Source: Dysidea avara (taxonomy: Eukaryota; Porifera; Demospongiae; Dictyoceratida; Dysideidae). From it: a stretch of 64,000 nucleotides of DNA. Below are positions 22,319 to 33,889 of this stretch, piece after piece (position 1 is the first letter of the stretch; every line of letters begins with the position of its first letter). The translations under genes were made by a program, and so were the position numbers. The notes beneath the pieces were generated by a model. That model was given only the letters and a program-made list of their open reading frames with translations, had not been told where the DNA came from and searched no databases. The stretch is taken from positions 8,294,694-8,358,693 of the forward strand of contig NC_089285.1 of assembly GCF_963678975.1 (NCBI RefSeq), written 5' to 3'.

Positions 22319-23793
22319 ATCATACAATTTAATACTATGCTGGCAAAACCTTTTCAAACTTATACTTGGCCAGTAATATAAGCAAATTCCACTGGAAGAG
22401 TTATATTGTAAATGCACATATGGCTTACTCAATTTCATTTACTTCACTGTGGTTCTTTTCTGAGCTACATTTGTAGTTTGGTGACCTATGGGATGCTCTT
22501 CAATGGTTCTACCCAGAATACTAATGAATCCATAAACATGAAGAGCTTCCCTCCAGTTACTGCTCCCAGCTGCTCCACAGGTAGGGAGCACCAAGGAACT
22601 ATTATACTAGGTAACAAGCATAGGTGCATATTGGAAAATAGAGCAATAAGGAGATGTCAAAAAATTTGACAAGAAATGCAGAAGTCACAGGTACTTAGTG
22701 GGCTCACAGCTATCAGCTACTTACCTAGGGTTCCTTAATTGAGGTTTTAAGTAATACAAAGTAAGATACTCATATCGTGTTATTGGAAAACAAAGTTTGT
22801 TGTCAGTATATGGCTCATTTGAGCGGGCTCACTGTGGCTCCAAATGGCACAATGATATACTTGCACAGGAATTGTACAGATGATATGTTGCCATTTGTAG
22901 TCATATTTGTATACGCTATGCAAGTTCAGTATACCGGTGGTAGCATAATTAGCTGTTAGCTTGTCAGTGACAATTTGAGTTATGACTTGTATAAAGTAAC
23001 CCTTGAAGCCCCCCTACCTCCTAACCCCCTCCTGGTCACACCCACCTAGTTTCAAGCGTAGATGAGTTGAGGTCATGCTGCTTACATAGTTTGTGTTGTT
23101 ATTGCTTTCATTAATATACTTTGTGCAGATTGCTCTGGGCTACGGAGTTGTTCAATGGGGACTTGTTGCCTTTATGTCCAAGTAGTCTATTCAACTGTAA
23201 TAGTTGAGCTATTGTGGGTGCATGGAGATGTGTTTGGCTATTTATCTTTGTTGTACTAAATGTGATTGACGGTTTTGTTACTTTTAGGATTGTATGTCCT
23301 TTTTGGAATGACTATCATGTGTTTTTATGATCCTGTAAGAGCTATGAACACCATTCAGTAGCATACAGTGTTGTCTATTGTTGTTATGTTAGTGTTACAA
23401 TTACTGATACATCCAACCATTGACAGTACTTCTGGCAAGTGGCAATGTTCTGTATTGATTTCTAGTGTGTAAGGTTCTTTGCATTTGTTTACCATACTTC
23501 TTCCCGTACTACTTCCATTACAACCCTTCCTCTGTTCTAACAGAGCTATCTTTTTGTAAAGGAGCACTTTGTGATGCCCTTTTTGTTTGTATGGTTGTCT
23601 AATGTGTTTGCAGATACCACAAAATACAAATTTACTGTACTCATAGAGTGTATTTATAAACCTTTTGGTCTGATCTTATGTCTCCAGCTCTTTAGCTGTT
23701 CATTCATGCCACAGTCTCCATTGTCTTAGGCGACAATCTTCTTTGCAGCTTCTTTCCTGCACTGCTGGTGTCACCATACTCCTTAAAGTCTTG
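22319..23793. other. Unassigned stretch
   Basis: Several short ORFs occur (for example 22412-22669 plus and 23355-23567 minus) without recognised domains. No repeat or RNA gene was seen. Confidence 0.3.
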
Positions 23794-24881
23794 TTAAAGG
23801 TGGTAAAATCTTGAGGAACTAATAGAAAATATTTCTAGCCAAATTTTCATACACACGGGCTTTCCTTGCAGGATGTAAGTGATGCTTTTAACATCCTTTG
23901 CCCCTTTAATACTAACAGGACAGTGTGTAGCACAATATTGAAGAATCCATTCATTCTGCTGATGGTGTGGTTTGTTGTCAAAATAGGAATGGCATCTCAA
24001 AATATCATACGCACTTAATCCGTGCATTGTAGTGATGCACTTCGGGGCAAATCCATTGATTTCCAATCACTAAGTTTCCATGGTTTGTGGCAATTCATTG
24101 GCCCAAGCGGGTGGTGATTCTGAGGTGTCTGCCACTGTTGGAAGAGTAACAGGGACATCTGGGCCAGTAACATATGCGCTTTGAATAAAAAAATTAGGTT
24201 GGTCACTAGTCAGTGGCAATTCTTGGTTTTTAATCACTTTTCGCGGTTTCTTAGCCGGTTTACTTGATAACATAGGCGTGATCCCATGTTTAGTTTTCTC
24301 TTTTGAAGGAACTTGAGCTATGGACCTTGTTGTTGCACCAGCATTTGCCGTGATCCTTTTTAGTGGTGTACTACATTGTGAAGCCAAAGGTTTGAATTCA
24401 AACGCATTATCTTTGGTCTGCCTTTGTTTTGACCTCAGACCCCTCTTTGGCGCCGAATCTACCACAGATGATTACGCATCCGAATAGTGTTTCCCTGGCT
24501 TTTTCCTTTTGATGATAGTATCTTTGGTCTAAAAGCTTCTTGGTTAGTACCTTTCCCTGTTACATTATACCCAGTATAGCAATTTGATTGTAAAAAATAC
24601 AAGGAGGCAATGTTACTTTTTTCATTCCTGCAACGAATATCTTCTGCTAACAACGCACCCGTTAAAGTTAAATCTTCTGTGCATGTTGAAGTATCCAATA
24701 AAGTGTAATGACTATTTTTCGATGCATCTGGCAGCGAATAGTCAGTAGAGGTAGCGAATGTATCTGTCAGATCTAAACTGTGTCGACGGGGCATCACAAC
24801 TTCACTCAACAAATGGTCCAATTCATCATAATCGAGAACACAATCCATTATCAAGTTATTTGCTGAAATGCTGCAAGACAA
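23794..24881 (-). pseudogene. N-terminal part of a transposase-like gene (DUF7869-like), frame-broken
   Basis: Three consecutive minus-strand frames continue one another. The first (24881-24459) is acidic and Ser/Thr-rich. The second (24465-24070) is Lys/Pro-rich, with KPAKKPRKVIKNQELP. The third (24066-23794) reads HHQQNEWILQYCATHCPVSI and YILQGKPVCMKIWLEIFSIS. The last motif (a G-x-x-V/L-C-x-x-x-W-L pattern) resembles the N-terminal domain that precedes the RNase H-like domain in DUF7869-type transposon proteins. The downstream core is not found before 23794, so the gene is truncated. The assignment depends on remembered patterns and the same type of gene lies at 8-10 kb. Confidence 0.4.
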
Positions 24882-25262
24882 TGTCTATTTGCAATATATA
24901 GCTATGGAGTATGATGTAGCGATCAGTTTCGTGCAATATGAATGCATGCAACTTCCTCTGTAGCTATGGTTAGTGCAAAAATTGTGGTTGCATCTATATT
25001 GTTATTATTAGCTGTTGCTGGAATAGTCTGTCTTGGCTGCCCCTTTGATTATAGGGTTAGGGTTACGGTTTCTAATCAAAGGGGTGGCCAGATACATTGC
25101 TACAGGCAGCTTGGTATTAGTTCCCATGCATAACAGCATACAATTATTTACAAATTATCAGCTAACTACATTATAATGTTAGTTCTCTACTGAATAATTT
25201 TGCATCAGTCATCATCAGACACATACACACACGCGCGTGCACACATACACTATTGAGTTATA
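24882..25262. repeat. Non-coding stretch with a TTAGGG-containing hairpin and CA-rich tract
   Basis: CCCCTTTGATTA (25041) and TAATCAAAGGGG (25073-25084) form a hairpin whose loop contains TAGGGTTAGGGTTA, about two metazoan telomere units. A CACACGCGCGTGCACACATA-type tract lies at about 25216-25250. No gene was seen. Confidence 0.5.
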
Positions 25263-25630
25263 GCAGTGCTTGAAATAACGGTCGGACATCGGACATTTTC
25301 CGACCAAAACTGCACATTGTCTGACCATATTTGGAGTTGGTCGGACAAAATGTCCAATCAATTATTTTAAGATTGTATTGCTGTATAAACAATTTTTATT
25401 GTGATAATTTTATTCTCAGTATACCTACACTTACTTAACTAAGAGACATGAAGTGCACGTTTGTACCATGGCACAGCCTCTGAAGAACTCTTTTTAATGC
25501 CCGTCAAGGATTTAATTGGATCACATGGTTCAACCGCAATGAAACGTGGCAGTACATTATCGTCGAGCGAAGACTCCCAGCCGTCGTCAAAGCGAAGAAA
25601 AGTTAAATATGACACTTTCAAGATGCTCGG
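25263..25630 (+). mobile_element. 5' end fragment of a hAT element (ZNF862-like transposase N-terminus)
   Basis: CAGTGCTTGAAATAACGGTC at about 25265 is also found, slightly changed, at 50653, which suggests a TE end. Downstream, a plus-strand frame reads STLSSSEDSQPSSKRRKVKY then DTFKM, like the N-terminus of ZNF862-type hAT transposases (compare the KKRSVSH region at 56.2 kb). At about 25630 the sequence changes to the degraded minus-strand Gypsy integrase. The fragment is therefore joined to the retrotransposon, either as its target or as a later deletion junction. Confidence 0.4.
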
Positions 25631-25639
25631 AAACCCATG

Positions 25640-26775
25640 TGTTGCAAAAATGTCACTCAAAACTTCTATGGTTTTCTGTGAAGTGGCAGATGAAACTAAT
25701 CTGACCTCTGGCCACTTACTGAAGGCATCAACAAGGACCAGGAAACAGTCTTGTTCCACTCACCGAAATCAATGTGTATGAATGGGTGCTGGGGCTGGCA
25801 TAGCTGTTGTTGTTTTACAAGCCTCACAGTCAGTGCAGAGAGCTTCAATGTCGTCATCAAGGTGTGGCCACCAAATGTGACCACGTGCCAAAGCTTTCAT
25901 TCGACACATTCCAACATGTCCTACATGCAGTTCCTTCAGTAACTTGGCTCTTAACTGCTCGGGAACGATGACACCTTTGCCCCAAAGGATACAATCATCA
26001 CTGATTGACAATTCAAGTTTCCTTCGGTGGAATGGTAGTATGTCATCTGGTACTGGTGATGGCCATGAACCATATTGAATGTAACTTAAAAGCTTGGATA
26101 ACACAGGATCTCTGCGGGTCTTAGCTGCGATCATCTTAGCTGTAACTAGTAGATTGTCAATTGACATGGCATATACCTCATTACCCTTCTCTGCAGGGTG
26201 AGCAGAAGTTGTGGGGTGTGGGAGTCATGAAAGGCAGTCTGCACATTTGTTACTGGACCCAGGAATGTATTCAATCTTATAAGAGTATGTGCTTAGAATC
26301 AGGTTCCACCTTTGCATACGAGCCGCTGCCAGTGGGCGTACTCCTTCTTTATGGCCAAACAGTTTACATAGTGGTTGATGGTCAGTCACCAGAATGAACT
26401 GCCGACCATAGACGTACTGATTGAACTTCTTAACGCCAAAGATAATGGCGAGAGCCTCCCGCTCTATTTGGGCATAATTTTTTCTGCTGGGGTTAGGGTT
26501 CTAGAGGCATAAGCTACAGGCTGTTCTTTGCCATTAATAACATGCATCATACAAGCTCCTATGCCGTAAGGCGAGGCGTCACAATATAGCTTAATTGGCT
26601 TAGACACATCGTAATGAACCAGGAATGGGGCTTGGCTCACAGACAGTTTAGCCTTGTTAAAAGCTTGCTGACAGGTTTTAGTCCACTTCCAAGGAGTGTC
26701 ATCGTGCAGAAGCTTGTATAGGGGATGCAACATAGTAGACAAAGACGGCATAAATCTGGCATTGAAAGTGATCAT
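25640..26775 (-). pseudogene. Gypsy RNase H and integrase part
   Basis: The order along the minus strand is as follows. FLVHYDVSKPIKLYCDASPY begins RNase H. After a frame change come YAQIEREALAIIFGVKKFNQ and FILVTDHQPLCKLFG. The frame at 26167-25769 gives the integrase zinc-binding region HVGHVGMCRMKALARGHIWW then CTDCEACK. A further frame has LVLVDAFSKWPEV, with the first catalytic Asp, followed by TSQKTIEVLSDIFATHGFPS. After this the integrase homology stops at about 25640, so the second Asp and the Glu of the catalytic triad are absent. Stops separate the frames at about 26465, 26200 and 25770. Confidence 0.8.
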
Positions 26776-27560
26776 TGCCCAGGAAGGACTTAAGCTCTGA
26801 TTTGTTCTTGGGTGACGGGGCTTCTACAATACCCTTGACTCTTTCCTGGGTAGGGCTTATTCCACTAGGAGTTACCAAGTGTCCCAAATATTCAACGGAG
26901 GTTTGGAAAAACCTACACTTCGCTCCATTCAATCTCAAGCCAAATTTCTGAAGTCGGGACAACACTGATTACAAATTCAGTACATGTTCTTCCCTAGTAG
27001 GCCCCGTGACCAGAATGTCATCTAGGTAGCAGACAACCCCCTTACAGCCCTGTAACACTATGGACATTGCCTTCTGCCAGATGGCAGGGGCTGATGCAAT
27101 ACCAAATGGCAATCGTTGGTATCGAAACAAACCCATATGGGTGGTTATTGTCAAGTACCCCTTCCTTTCAGCCGCTACCTTCATTTGCTTATATGCACGT
27201 GACAAATCTAATTTCGTAAATGACTTACCATTAGCCAGTGCTGCAAAAACTTCGTCAGGAGTCGGTAGTGGGTAAGTTGGTATCTTCTAGTGTGGATTGA
27301 TTGTTACCTTGAAATCAGCACAAATCCCATCCTTTCTAGTAACCACCACAATGGGTGTCGCCCAATCACTTTGGTCTACTGGTACGAGTTCACCGTCAGC
27401 CACTTGCTGTTGCAGTGTCTGTTCCACCTGGCTATGCAGGCTAAATGGAATGGGACGCGACTTGCAAAACTTGGGTGAGACTCCTTGTTGGAGCTCTATT
27501 TCTGCCTCTATTCCCTTCAACATTCCTAGTTCTTTCTTGAAAACATCTGGAAATTCCTCT
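26699..27560 (-). pseudogene. Gypsy reverse transcriptase part
   Basis: The minus-strand frames begin upstream of 27523 with EEFPDVFKKELGMLKGIEAE and continue with DGELVPVDQSDWATPIVVVT, which is typical of Gypsy RT. After a frame break at about 27287, FTKLDLSRAYKQMKVA-like sequence leads to YQRLPFGIASAPAIWQKAM and the catalytic YLDDILVTG (27205-26969). Another frame (26965-26699) gives LRLNGAKCRFFQTSVEYLGH and the transition to RNase H. The YLDD active site is intact but the frame is broken at least twice. Confidence 0.85.
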
Positions 27561-27568
27561 TTAATAGA

Positions 27569-27660
27569 GGTGTACCGATATAAGAAAACTAAACCGATCC
27601 GATACGATATGGATTAATCATTTTCAAACCGATATGATATACCGATATAACTAAGTGTAG
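27569..27660. mobile_element. hAT-like MITE end or fragment within Gypsy
   Basis: AGAGGTGTACCGATATAAGA starts a stretch dense in CCGATA/TATCGG motifs, a common appearance of hAT MITE ends. It lies exactly where the Gypsy protease-RT linker should be. No matching opposite end or duplication was found, so it may be truncated or accompany a deletion. Confidence 0.45.
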
Positions 27661-27664
27661 CTAT

Positions 27665-28126
27665 TTATGTTTGAAGAACCACATATGCCATGTTTAACTT
27701 TATTTTAGCTACTGAAGAAACTACTGAAAAGGGTATGGTTGACAACTCTGCTCCAGTATCGATCTCCATTCGAATTTCTGTACCATTCAGCAGCAGTTTG
27801 GTAGTTAACTTCTTCATGCGTCCATGACAGCCACTGTGGTGGACGTGATTGTGGCTCGTATCAAAAGCCTCATCACTGAAACTGTCACTGTCAACTTGTA
27901 CATCCACCAAGTGGGTTTTTCGCTGTTTACTAGACTTCTTGTCCTTACGGGGGGGGAGTTGTCTTGGTTGTCTCACTCTTCTTTTTACCACACACTGAGC
28001 TGAGATGCCCCACCTTCTTACAATAATGACAACGTTTGTCTTTATGTATACAGGTAGCACCTGTGTGGCCATGTCTCCCACATCTGTGGCAATGACTTCC
28101 ATGTTGGGAAAGTTGGTGAGTTGCAA
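27665..28126 (-). pseudogene. Gypsy protease part
   Basis: The minus-strand frame includes a Lys/Arg-rich linker (RRVRQPRQLPPRKDKKSS), an acidic stretch and the aspartic protease motif RMEIDTGAELSTIPFSVVSS. It ends at LNMAYVVLQT, where the sequence passes into a MITE-like segment. The active-site D-T-G-A is present. The protease would cut the Gag-Pol polyprotein. The frame differs from that of gag and the domain is truncated. Confidence 0.8.
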
Positions 28127-28642
28127 CAGCTGGGTTCAGCTGCTGGGTTTCTCGGCTGGCAGCCTCAGCCGCTCTGAAGCCATAGCAAGTGTCAAATTGG
28201 GGATGCACAATAGCTCCCGTTGGGTTTTGCGGTCACTCAACCCACACACTAATTGGTCTCGCAAGGCGGTGTCTAAATAGTTACCAAAGTTGCAATTCTT
28301 TGCAAGCTTCCTCAACTCTGCCTGGTAGTTGGCAAGTGTCTCCTGCTCTTGTTGTGCTCTTTTGAAGAATTTAAAATGCTCCGCAATCTCAATAGTATCC
28401 TTCTTATAATGTTCCTTCATTAAATCCACGATCTCCGGCAGGTCTAATTCAGTTAGCGGCCGTGGGCTGGCCAATATTTTCACTTTCGAGAACACTTCCC
28501 GTCCAACTCTGGCTAAGAACAATGCCTTTAATCTATCCTGATGCACTCCCGCTGCGGTACAATAAAAGTCGAACCTTTCCTTGTAGTCGTCCACGGACTC
28601 CACCGCTGGGTTGAAGGTTTCAAGCGTCGAGTTACTTGCCAT
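27945..28642 (-). pseudogene. Gypsy gag with zinc knuckles, frame-shifted
   Basis: The frame at 28642-28136 encodes a 168-residue capsid-like region starting MASNSTLETFNPAVESVDDY, with ANYQAELRKLAKNCNFGNYL and LRDQLVCGLSDRKTQRELL. These are typical of metazoan Gypsy gag. After a frame change, the overlapping frame at 28208-27945 gives two CCHC zinc knuckles, CHRCGRHGHTGATC and CHYCKKVGHLSSVC, which bind nucleic acid. Its start resembles that of the young Gypsy at 59.5 kb (MATHSRLREFNPAVED), but the proteins are clearly different, so the two belong to related but distinct families. Confidence 0.85.
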
Positions 28643-28835
28643 AAGTCCTCAACTTCACAATTCACTCTGTCATTAGAGAAATACACCTCGTCGCCAGTTT
28701 GTTGTGTCTTAGTGGCAGGAGTTTGCCAGGTAGCTCTTAACAGTTCGCCACGCGGTACTCACAGATTATTCTTTTTAACGAGCATATACACGCATGCGCA
28801 GGGTACAATTATATTGCATGCATCAATACACTACA

Positions 28836-28885
28836 AAGCCTACAGCAGAAACAGCCGTGGATGAGGTAAGTAATCTGAGTCAGGC
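28836..28885 (+). repeat. Transposon first-exon fragment with splice donor (copy 2)
   Basis: CCTACAGCAGAAACAGCCGT then GGATGAG|GTAAGTAATCTGAGT matches the exon and donor at 19.59 kb and the inverted copy at 34.8 kb. It is bounded on the left by the presumed Gypsy LTR and on the right by a sequence starting CAGGCCCGTAGCTAGG. Confidence 0.65.
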
Positions 28886-30320
28886 CCGTAGCTAGGGGGT
28901 TCGGAAGAACCGCCCTCTTGGGAGAAAGGTCCACAATTTCAGTAAAAAGGTCCACAATTTAGGCAAAAAGGTCCAAAACTCCTCTCTCCTTCAATAATCA
29001 CAATTAGATGGGAGTGACACCGCTAAAGAGTCTGATCCATCAAGGATTTCAAGTCTCCATAATACTGACAAGACCCTAGAATCATTCACCTAAGTGAGCA
29101 AGGAGGATTTTCGATGAACTCTTCTCTCCTTCACTAATTGTGAGTAGATTAGCGTGGCACCGCTATAGAATCTAAAACGTTTGATCATTCAAGTATATCT
29201 ACTCATTTCAATCTTCAACATTCAGATGCCGTTTTACTATAATTTGCTATTTACAATCGTTTCATCATTGGGGTGTAGAATATAGCAGTTATACACAGTT
29301 ACTCAGGATATGATTAATATATGAGTGGTTCGAGTAAAATCCAAACGTTATTGCTGTATTTTAAATCTTATTTTTCAAAATACAATTCATAATTTAGTCC
29401 GTGATGAATCTCATATCAACATAATGGATAAATTTTGGGCATGATGAAGTCATAATGATTACATCATAATGCAAAAGCTTAAGCTGCATTTTTTCATATA
29501 AATAATATTTGGATTTTACTAATGTGAACCACTCAGATATACATTATTGTACCTCTAATGTACTACCTTTTACTTGTTAACATACTATTGCTATGATACA
29601 TACATGTGGTGACTATGATTTAGCTAAGGTGACATGGTACAGATAAACTGCAGCTGTTGTAGAAAAGAGAGGCAACATGTTCTGACTGTTGAAGGCTGTA
29701 GTCACTATAAATGCTATTTATTTGGCCTTCTACAGCTGTTTAACCACTTGAAATAGTTGTGCATGTTTTCCTTGCATGAATCACCATGTAATAAACCCTT
29801 AACTTAAACCTGCATAGACACTTGTGTTGATTCACATTTCTGTAACCTAAGACTCTTGCCATGTGTATAGTTTTGATTGTGGGTTTAATTGGGTTTAATC
29901 ATGAGAGTTATATATACCTGATGTAAAATTTAATGGCAAAGCAAGTGACATTTTACAAATTGTATGGGTCATTTTATAAATGTATTTAAGGGGTTAGTAT
30001 GTTTCTTTACTGAAAAGTTGTTTACACAACAAAATTCAGCCTTACTGTTTAGGGTAATACTTTAGGTACCATTTTAATTATTTTGCGAATGAAATAATGC
30101 ATGTTTTCTAGCTTGGTAACTGTGTTCAGGCAGGCTAATATAAAGCTCTAAAGCTTTTGTTGTATGTATTGCATGTATTAGTGCAAGGGATTTTAGCTAT
30201 TGCAATGTATTACAATGCAGAAGCACAGAAGAGAGTGGCAATGGAGGAAATGATCCGGATGAAGGTATTGAAAGATCATCACGGTGAAAATTTAAAACTC
30301 GTAGCTTTTGTCTTTCCCAA
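28882..30320. other. Non-coding stretch with a short MITE at 29323-29534
   Basis: CAGGCCCGTAGCTAGGGGGT (28882) looks like a DNA transposon end of the CAG-GCGTAGC type; GGTCCACAATTT recurs just after it. At 29323, GAGTGGTTC and AGTAAAATCCAAA are repeated inverted at about 29508-29534, forming a roughly 212 bp MITE-like unit. No gene was recognised. Confidence 0.45.
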
Positions 30321-30324
30321 GCTA

Positions 30325-30980
30325 TACTGGATTTACACATGCTTCTTCATCCAGCAGCGTCGCTGCAAATGCATCCTGTACCACGTCAGAAGCTGATCAC
30401 TGGATTAGCATGTTTGAAGAAACTTGTGAGGGTAAACAAATATTATCTATTTACATAATTTCTGGGAAAAAATGATCTGAGTCTCCAATGCCTTCTTAAA
30501 GGATGTAGTATAAAATCAATTCTTTCTTTAATGAAAAGTGATTTTGAAGAAAGGCCTGTTGCAAGATTGAACTTAGATGAAAGTTCTGTGTGGTCTGATA
30601 TGCTTGCCTACTATAAAAGTGGTAGGCAAGTAGACGTACAAATTCGGGTTATTCCAGCAAATAGTGTTGCTGTTGACACGGGAGGAATACGCCAACAAGC
30701 TTATTCAACTGTTTTCTGTAAATTTGCTGAAAATACCTCTTTGATGCAGATGACACCTCCAGGCTAATACCAGCCACATCTGCTATAGCTCAATCATCTG
30801 GCTTACTTGTTCTCCTAGGGAAAATGATCTCTCATGCAAATTTATCAAGATGGAATAGGCTTTCCATATCTCTCTCCAATCTGTTATTATTACCTAATTG
30901 GAAGTGAAGACATGGCTATTTCTCATATTTCAGTGGATCTAGAGGACTTACCGAGAGACTCAGCTGCATTGGTAAATCAG
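30325..30980 (+). pseudogene. HECT-domain (ubiquitin ligase-like) gene piece
   Basis: One exon ends ...WISMFEETCEG at 30431 with donor GTAAAC. A 70 bp intron follows, with acceptor TTCTTAAAG. The next exon continues in frame (CSIKSILSLMKSDFEERPVA, then VWSDMLAYYKSG), leading into the HECT N-lobe signature VAVDTGGIRQQAYSTVF. The segment LFDADDTSRLIPATSAIAQS then SSGLLVLLGKMISHA is in another frame, and YQDGIGFPYLSPICYYYLIG returns to the first. These are classic HECT N-lobe blocks. The exon may end at 30969 with GTAAAT. The catalytic C-lobe Cys region was not found. HECT ligases transfer ubiquitin to substrates. Two opposite frameshifts near 30735 and 30838 argue for a pseudogene or sequence errors. 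Confidence 0.6.
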
Positions 30981-31760
30981 ATAATTCTTATTTTAGCTAG
31001 CACGTGCATTTATACAAGTAGAAGGAAAAATTAGGGATTTTAAGCTGGATTAGGGATCAAACACTACAAGAAAAAATGTATTTGCTCAAATGCTTTAGTA
31101 TCATACATGTTGCAACATATGTGATCTGTGCAATACCTAAAGGAAATATGAAGTATTTAATATGTGAAATACAGCATGTCATAAATCTGCGGTGCATACA
31201 AATTCATTTGCGTTTCATATTTGCTACATTTCACATTCACAAAAAATGTTATATTCATCACAGATGTACTTGTCACCTAATGTAACACATAAGTGAAGGA
31301 AATATAGCACAAATGTGCTGGAAATATGCATGTGCATACAGTCATTCCATACTTAATAAAAATTGATAAAATTCAGTTCTGACAGAAAATAATCAGTGTA
31401 TGTCTTACAAGAAAACTAGACGCAAGTCTACAAACTGGCATGCATACGTTTCTTATTGACTGAATATGTACATAGTTAGAGAATACCTTTACTTTTTACT
31501 AACACATAACTAATTATCAAGTACATGAACAGATAAGCATACAAAACATAATCGGTTACATATTTCATGGAGTATTAATATTTTTATAGAAAGATTTTTT
31601 TTCTCAAAGTATTTACAGCAATTACCATTTCTGAATCTACAGATAAGCTTATAGAGACACAGATTTCCAGTACTTTCTCCATTGGAATAAATGATGCAGG
31701 ACCGAATGCCTTAAAGGAAATTCATGCCAAAGTTGAGCTGGTTTCATTAAGACGTGCCTA
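30981..31760. other. Unassigned stretch, possible further HECT exon
   Basis: This is mostly AT-rich non-coding sequence. From about 31607 (after TTTACAG) a plus frame reads AITISESTDKLIETQISSTF to RRA and stops at 31761. It could be a downstream exon of the HECT gene, but the similarity is weak. Confidence 0.2.
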
Positions 31761-31777
31761 AGATCATGTTGCTGAAA

Positions 31778-33888
31778 TCACTTTACACAGTTGTATGGAA
31801 ATTCTTTTGAACATTTCCAGCAAGCGTGTTTGGACATATGACCTACAAATCCTCCAATCTTTGCAGTTGCAGGTACATCACACACAGTAGCCAACAGAGC
31901 AGCTCGAACAACTACTGACTTATCATTGTGCATCATCGTGAACTCATCAGTCCATAGAAAGTTAAGTTCTTTAACAAGGGGTCTTAAATATGAGTTTATT
32001 TCATTGTAACTAGGTTCTCCAGGTCCAGGAATTATTCCTGCAATCAAAATATTTTCAGGTTTAAATCGGATGGTACGTGGAAGGTTTAAAATTACCAAGT
32101 AAAAGACTCCAACGCTGTAAGTACTTAAATCAAAGGGTTGGAACCAATCACAGTTAAGCATCAATCCTAGATTGTATGGTCTGGAAAGAAATGGCTTGCC
32201 ATCATAATTCATAAACTCTTTCCATACTCTCCCATCATAAATATCTGCAAAATTGTTTTCTGAAATATTGCGAGATCTCCAGTGTTCACATTGATCCATT
32301 AAGTTGTGTTGGCTTAAAACAGATGATATGCTTTTCGCAAGAGCACAGATTATTACATATTTCTCAAATGGATCGGTTGACAGATCAAACATTTTCTTTA
32401 ATTTGTATAGAGAGCTAGGAAAAATAACCAACAATGCAGCTATACGTGGTGAAAGAGGAGCTAGCAGGGAGAAAATAGAATGTAGAAATTGAACTAGATG
32501 GTTTAGAGCTGCTGCTGAAATTCCATAAAATGACGTCCATAAAAGTAGAAAAGATAAAAGCAACATCCCAATTCTGTTAGTTTCAGGTGGCTGCGGGTCA
32601 ACATTATTCCTCCATAAGTGGGTATCTTCTTTAGTTATATCTTCTTCACAAACATTAAAATCTCTATCTATACTTTCACTAGAGACATCCCAATGCTCCT
32701 CAACTATTTCACCTGTACCTGCTTCATGAACAGAAGCATTATGATGATCTTCACAGCACGAGCAATCAATATCACTGTAATCATTCCAGTCTGTAGCCTC
32801 TAAGGAAATAAATACATGTATTTTCACCGTAAAGCCTCATACAAACCACTTGAATGCTAAAGCACTAGGTCAGGAGATAAAGTACGATACCTACTGTAGG
32901 TTAATATCTGACAATAATATTTGCTGTGTGTGCACACGTACGCAAGAAAGTAAAATTACGAAATGAACAATTTAAACTAGTTTAGGAACATGTCATCAGC
33001 TGCATACATAAACAATCTTATTTCCTATGCATAACATCATAATAAAATCAAGGAGGAGGACTTAGACCAACAACCTTATTATTTTTGTATACAGTATACA
33101 CTGTAGCTATTGCAGTAACTGCTAAAGAAAGTGAAGTGACTAAGGAACAACACTATTTGAAGAATATATGCTTCTATATTGTCAAAGGATTAACAGTAGC
33201 TAGCTATATGTGTAGCATTAGGGGCTAACGGTATTTGACGCTTAAACGTTATGTTAAGATTAATTTATAGCATAGCTGTCACATCACTATACAGATTCTC
33301 CAACTCCAATACACAATATGCATTAGTACATGTGCTTGTATTATGACTTGTGCACATGCACATTTCAATTTGTGGAAACATTAATTAGCTAACTTCACAT
33401 AAAATCCATAGTCAGATAGTAATTCTATACTAAAGTGTTCTATTACCAAGAAAATTCCTCAACAGCAAAGTGAGATCACAAAATTGACAGATTCATCAGT
33501 TGCCTTGCAGGAAAAACACAATAGCTAGCTATACAGTGTACAGTAGCTAGCTAGCTGTATTCTTTGAAAATCTCAGCTCTTACGTGAAATGCAAGGATTT
33601 GTTCACATGAAGAATAGGACCATTATTCAGTGTAACAGTTGGCACAGTATTATGTCATTGGTTCATGCATAGTGAGTCGGAATGTTCACCTGCACTCGAA
33701 CCTGCTCCAATGACGTCATTCAGCACGACTTCATCGTGACCATCATCAAACTGTCTCTGTTTGCGTTGTGTCCAAGTGCGATTATTAAAATCATAATATT
33801 GCTCTTTATGCCTCTTGTAAACACGATGGCTAACGTCTTGATCACAATGGCCACAATGCCGTGTTCGTTTCCTCGGAAACGTCGCCAT
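31778..33888 (-). pseudogene. Second Tnp2-like (CACTA-type) transposase gene, N-terminal half, two exons
   Basis: Exon 1 (33888-33655) starts MATFPRKRTRHCGHCDQDVS and has the Cys/His-rich CGHCDQ...HRVYKRHKEQYY, typical of the N-terminus of these transposon proteins. Exon 2 begins near 32800 after an acceptor TTATTTCCTTAG and encodes DIYDGRVWKEFMNYDGKPFL, YNLGLMLNCDWFQPFDLSTY, SVGVFYLVILNLPRTIRFKP and IIPGPGEPSYNEINSYLRPL, then the CDVPATAKIGGFVGH and CWKCSKEFP segment. These match the first half of Tnp2. The frame ends at 31778 with no C-terminal half, so it is truncated. The C-terminal fragment at 1.4-2.9 kb is from another copy. The 5' splice site could be GCAG|GTGAAC at about 33686, but this is uncertain. 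Confidence 0.7.
32830..33640. other. Probable intron or spacer of the Tnp2-like gene
   Basis: AT-rich with TAGCTAGCTA-type runs and no coding signature. It lies between the two recognised exons on the minus strand. Confidence 0.35.
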
Positions 33889-33889
33889 T

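Larger units (their letters stand above)
25640..28836 (-). mobile_element. Degraded Ty3/Gypsy retrotransposon (minus strand)
   Basis: Gag, zinc knuckles, protease, RT, RNase H and part of the integrase lie in order on the minus strand. Upstream of gag, the minus strand has CTGGCGACGAGGTG (about 28685-28699), the same motif that follows the LTR of the 59 kb Gypsy. A short LTR-like segment may extend to about 28836. The integrase is cut off after its first catalytic Asp. No 3' LTR is visible. A hAT-like MITE end sits between protease and RT. Multiple frame breaks make it inactive. Confidence 0.85.
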
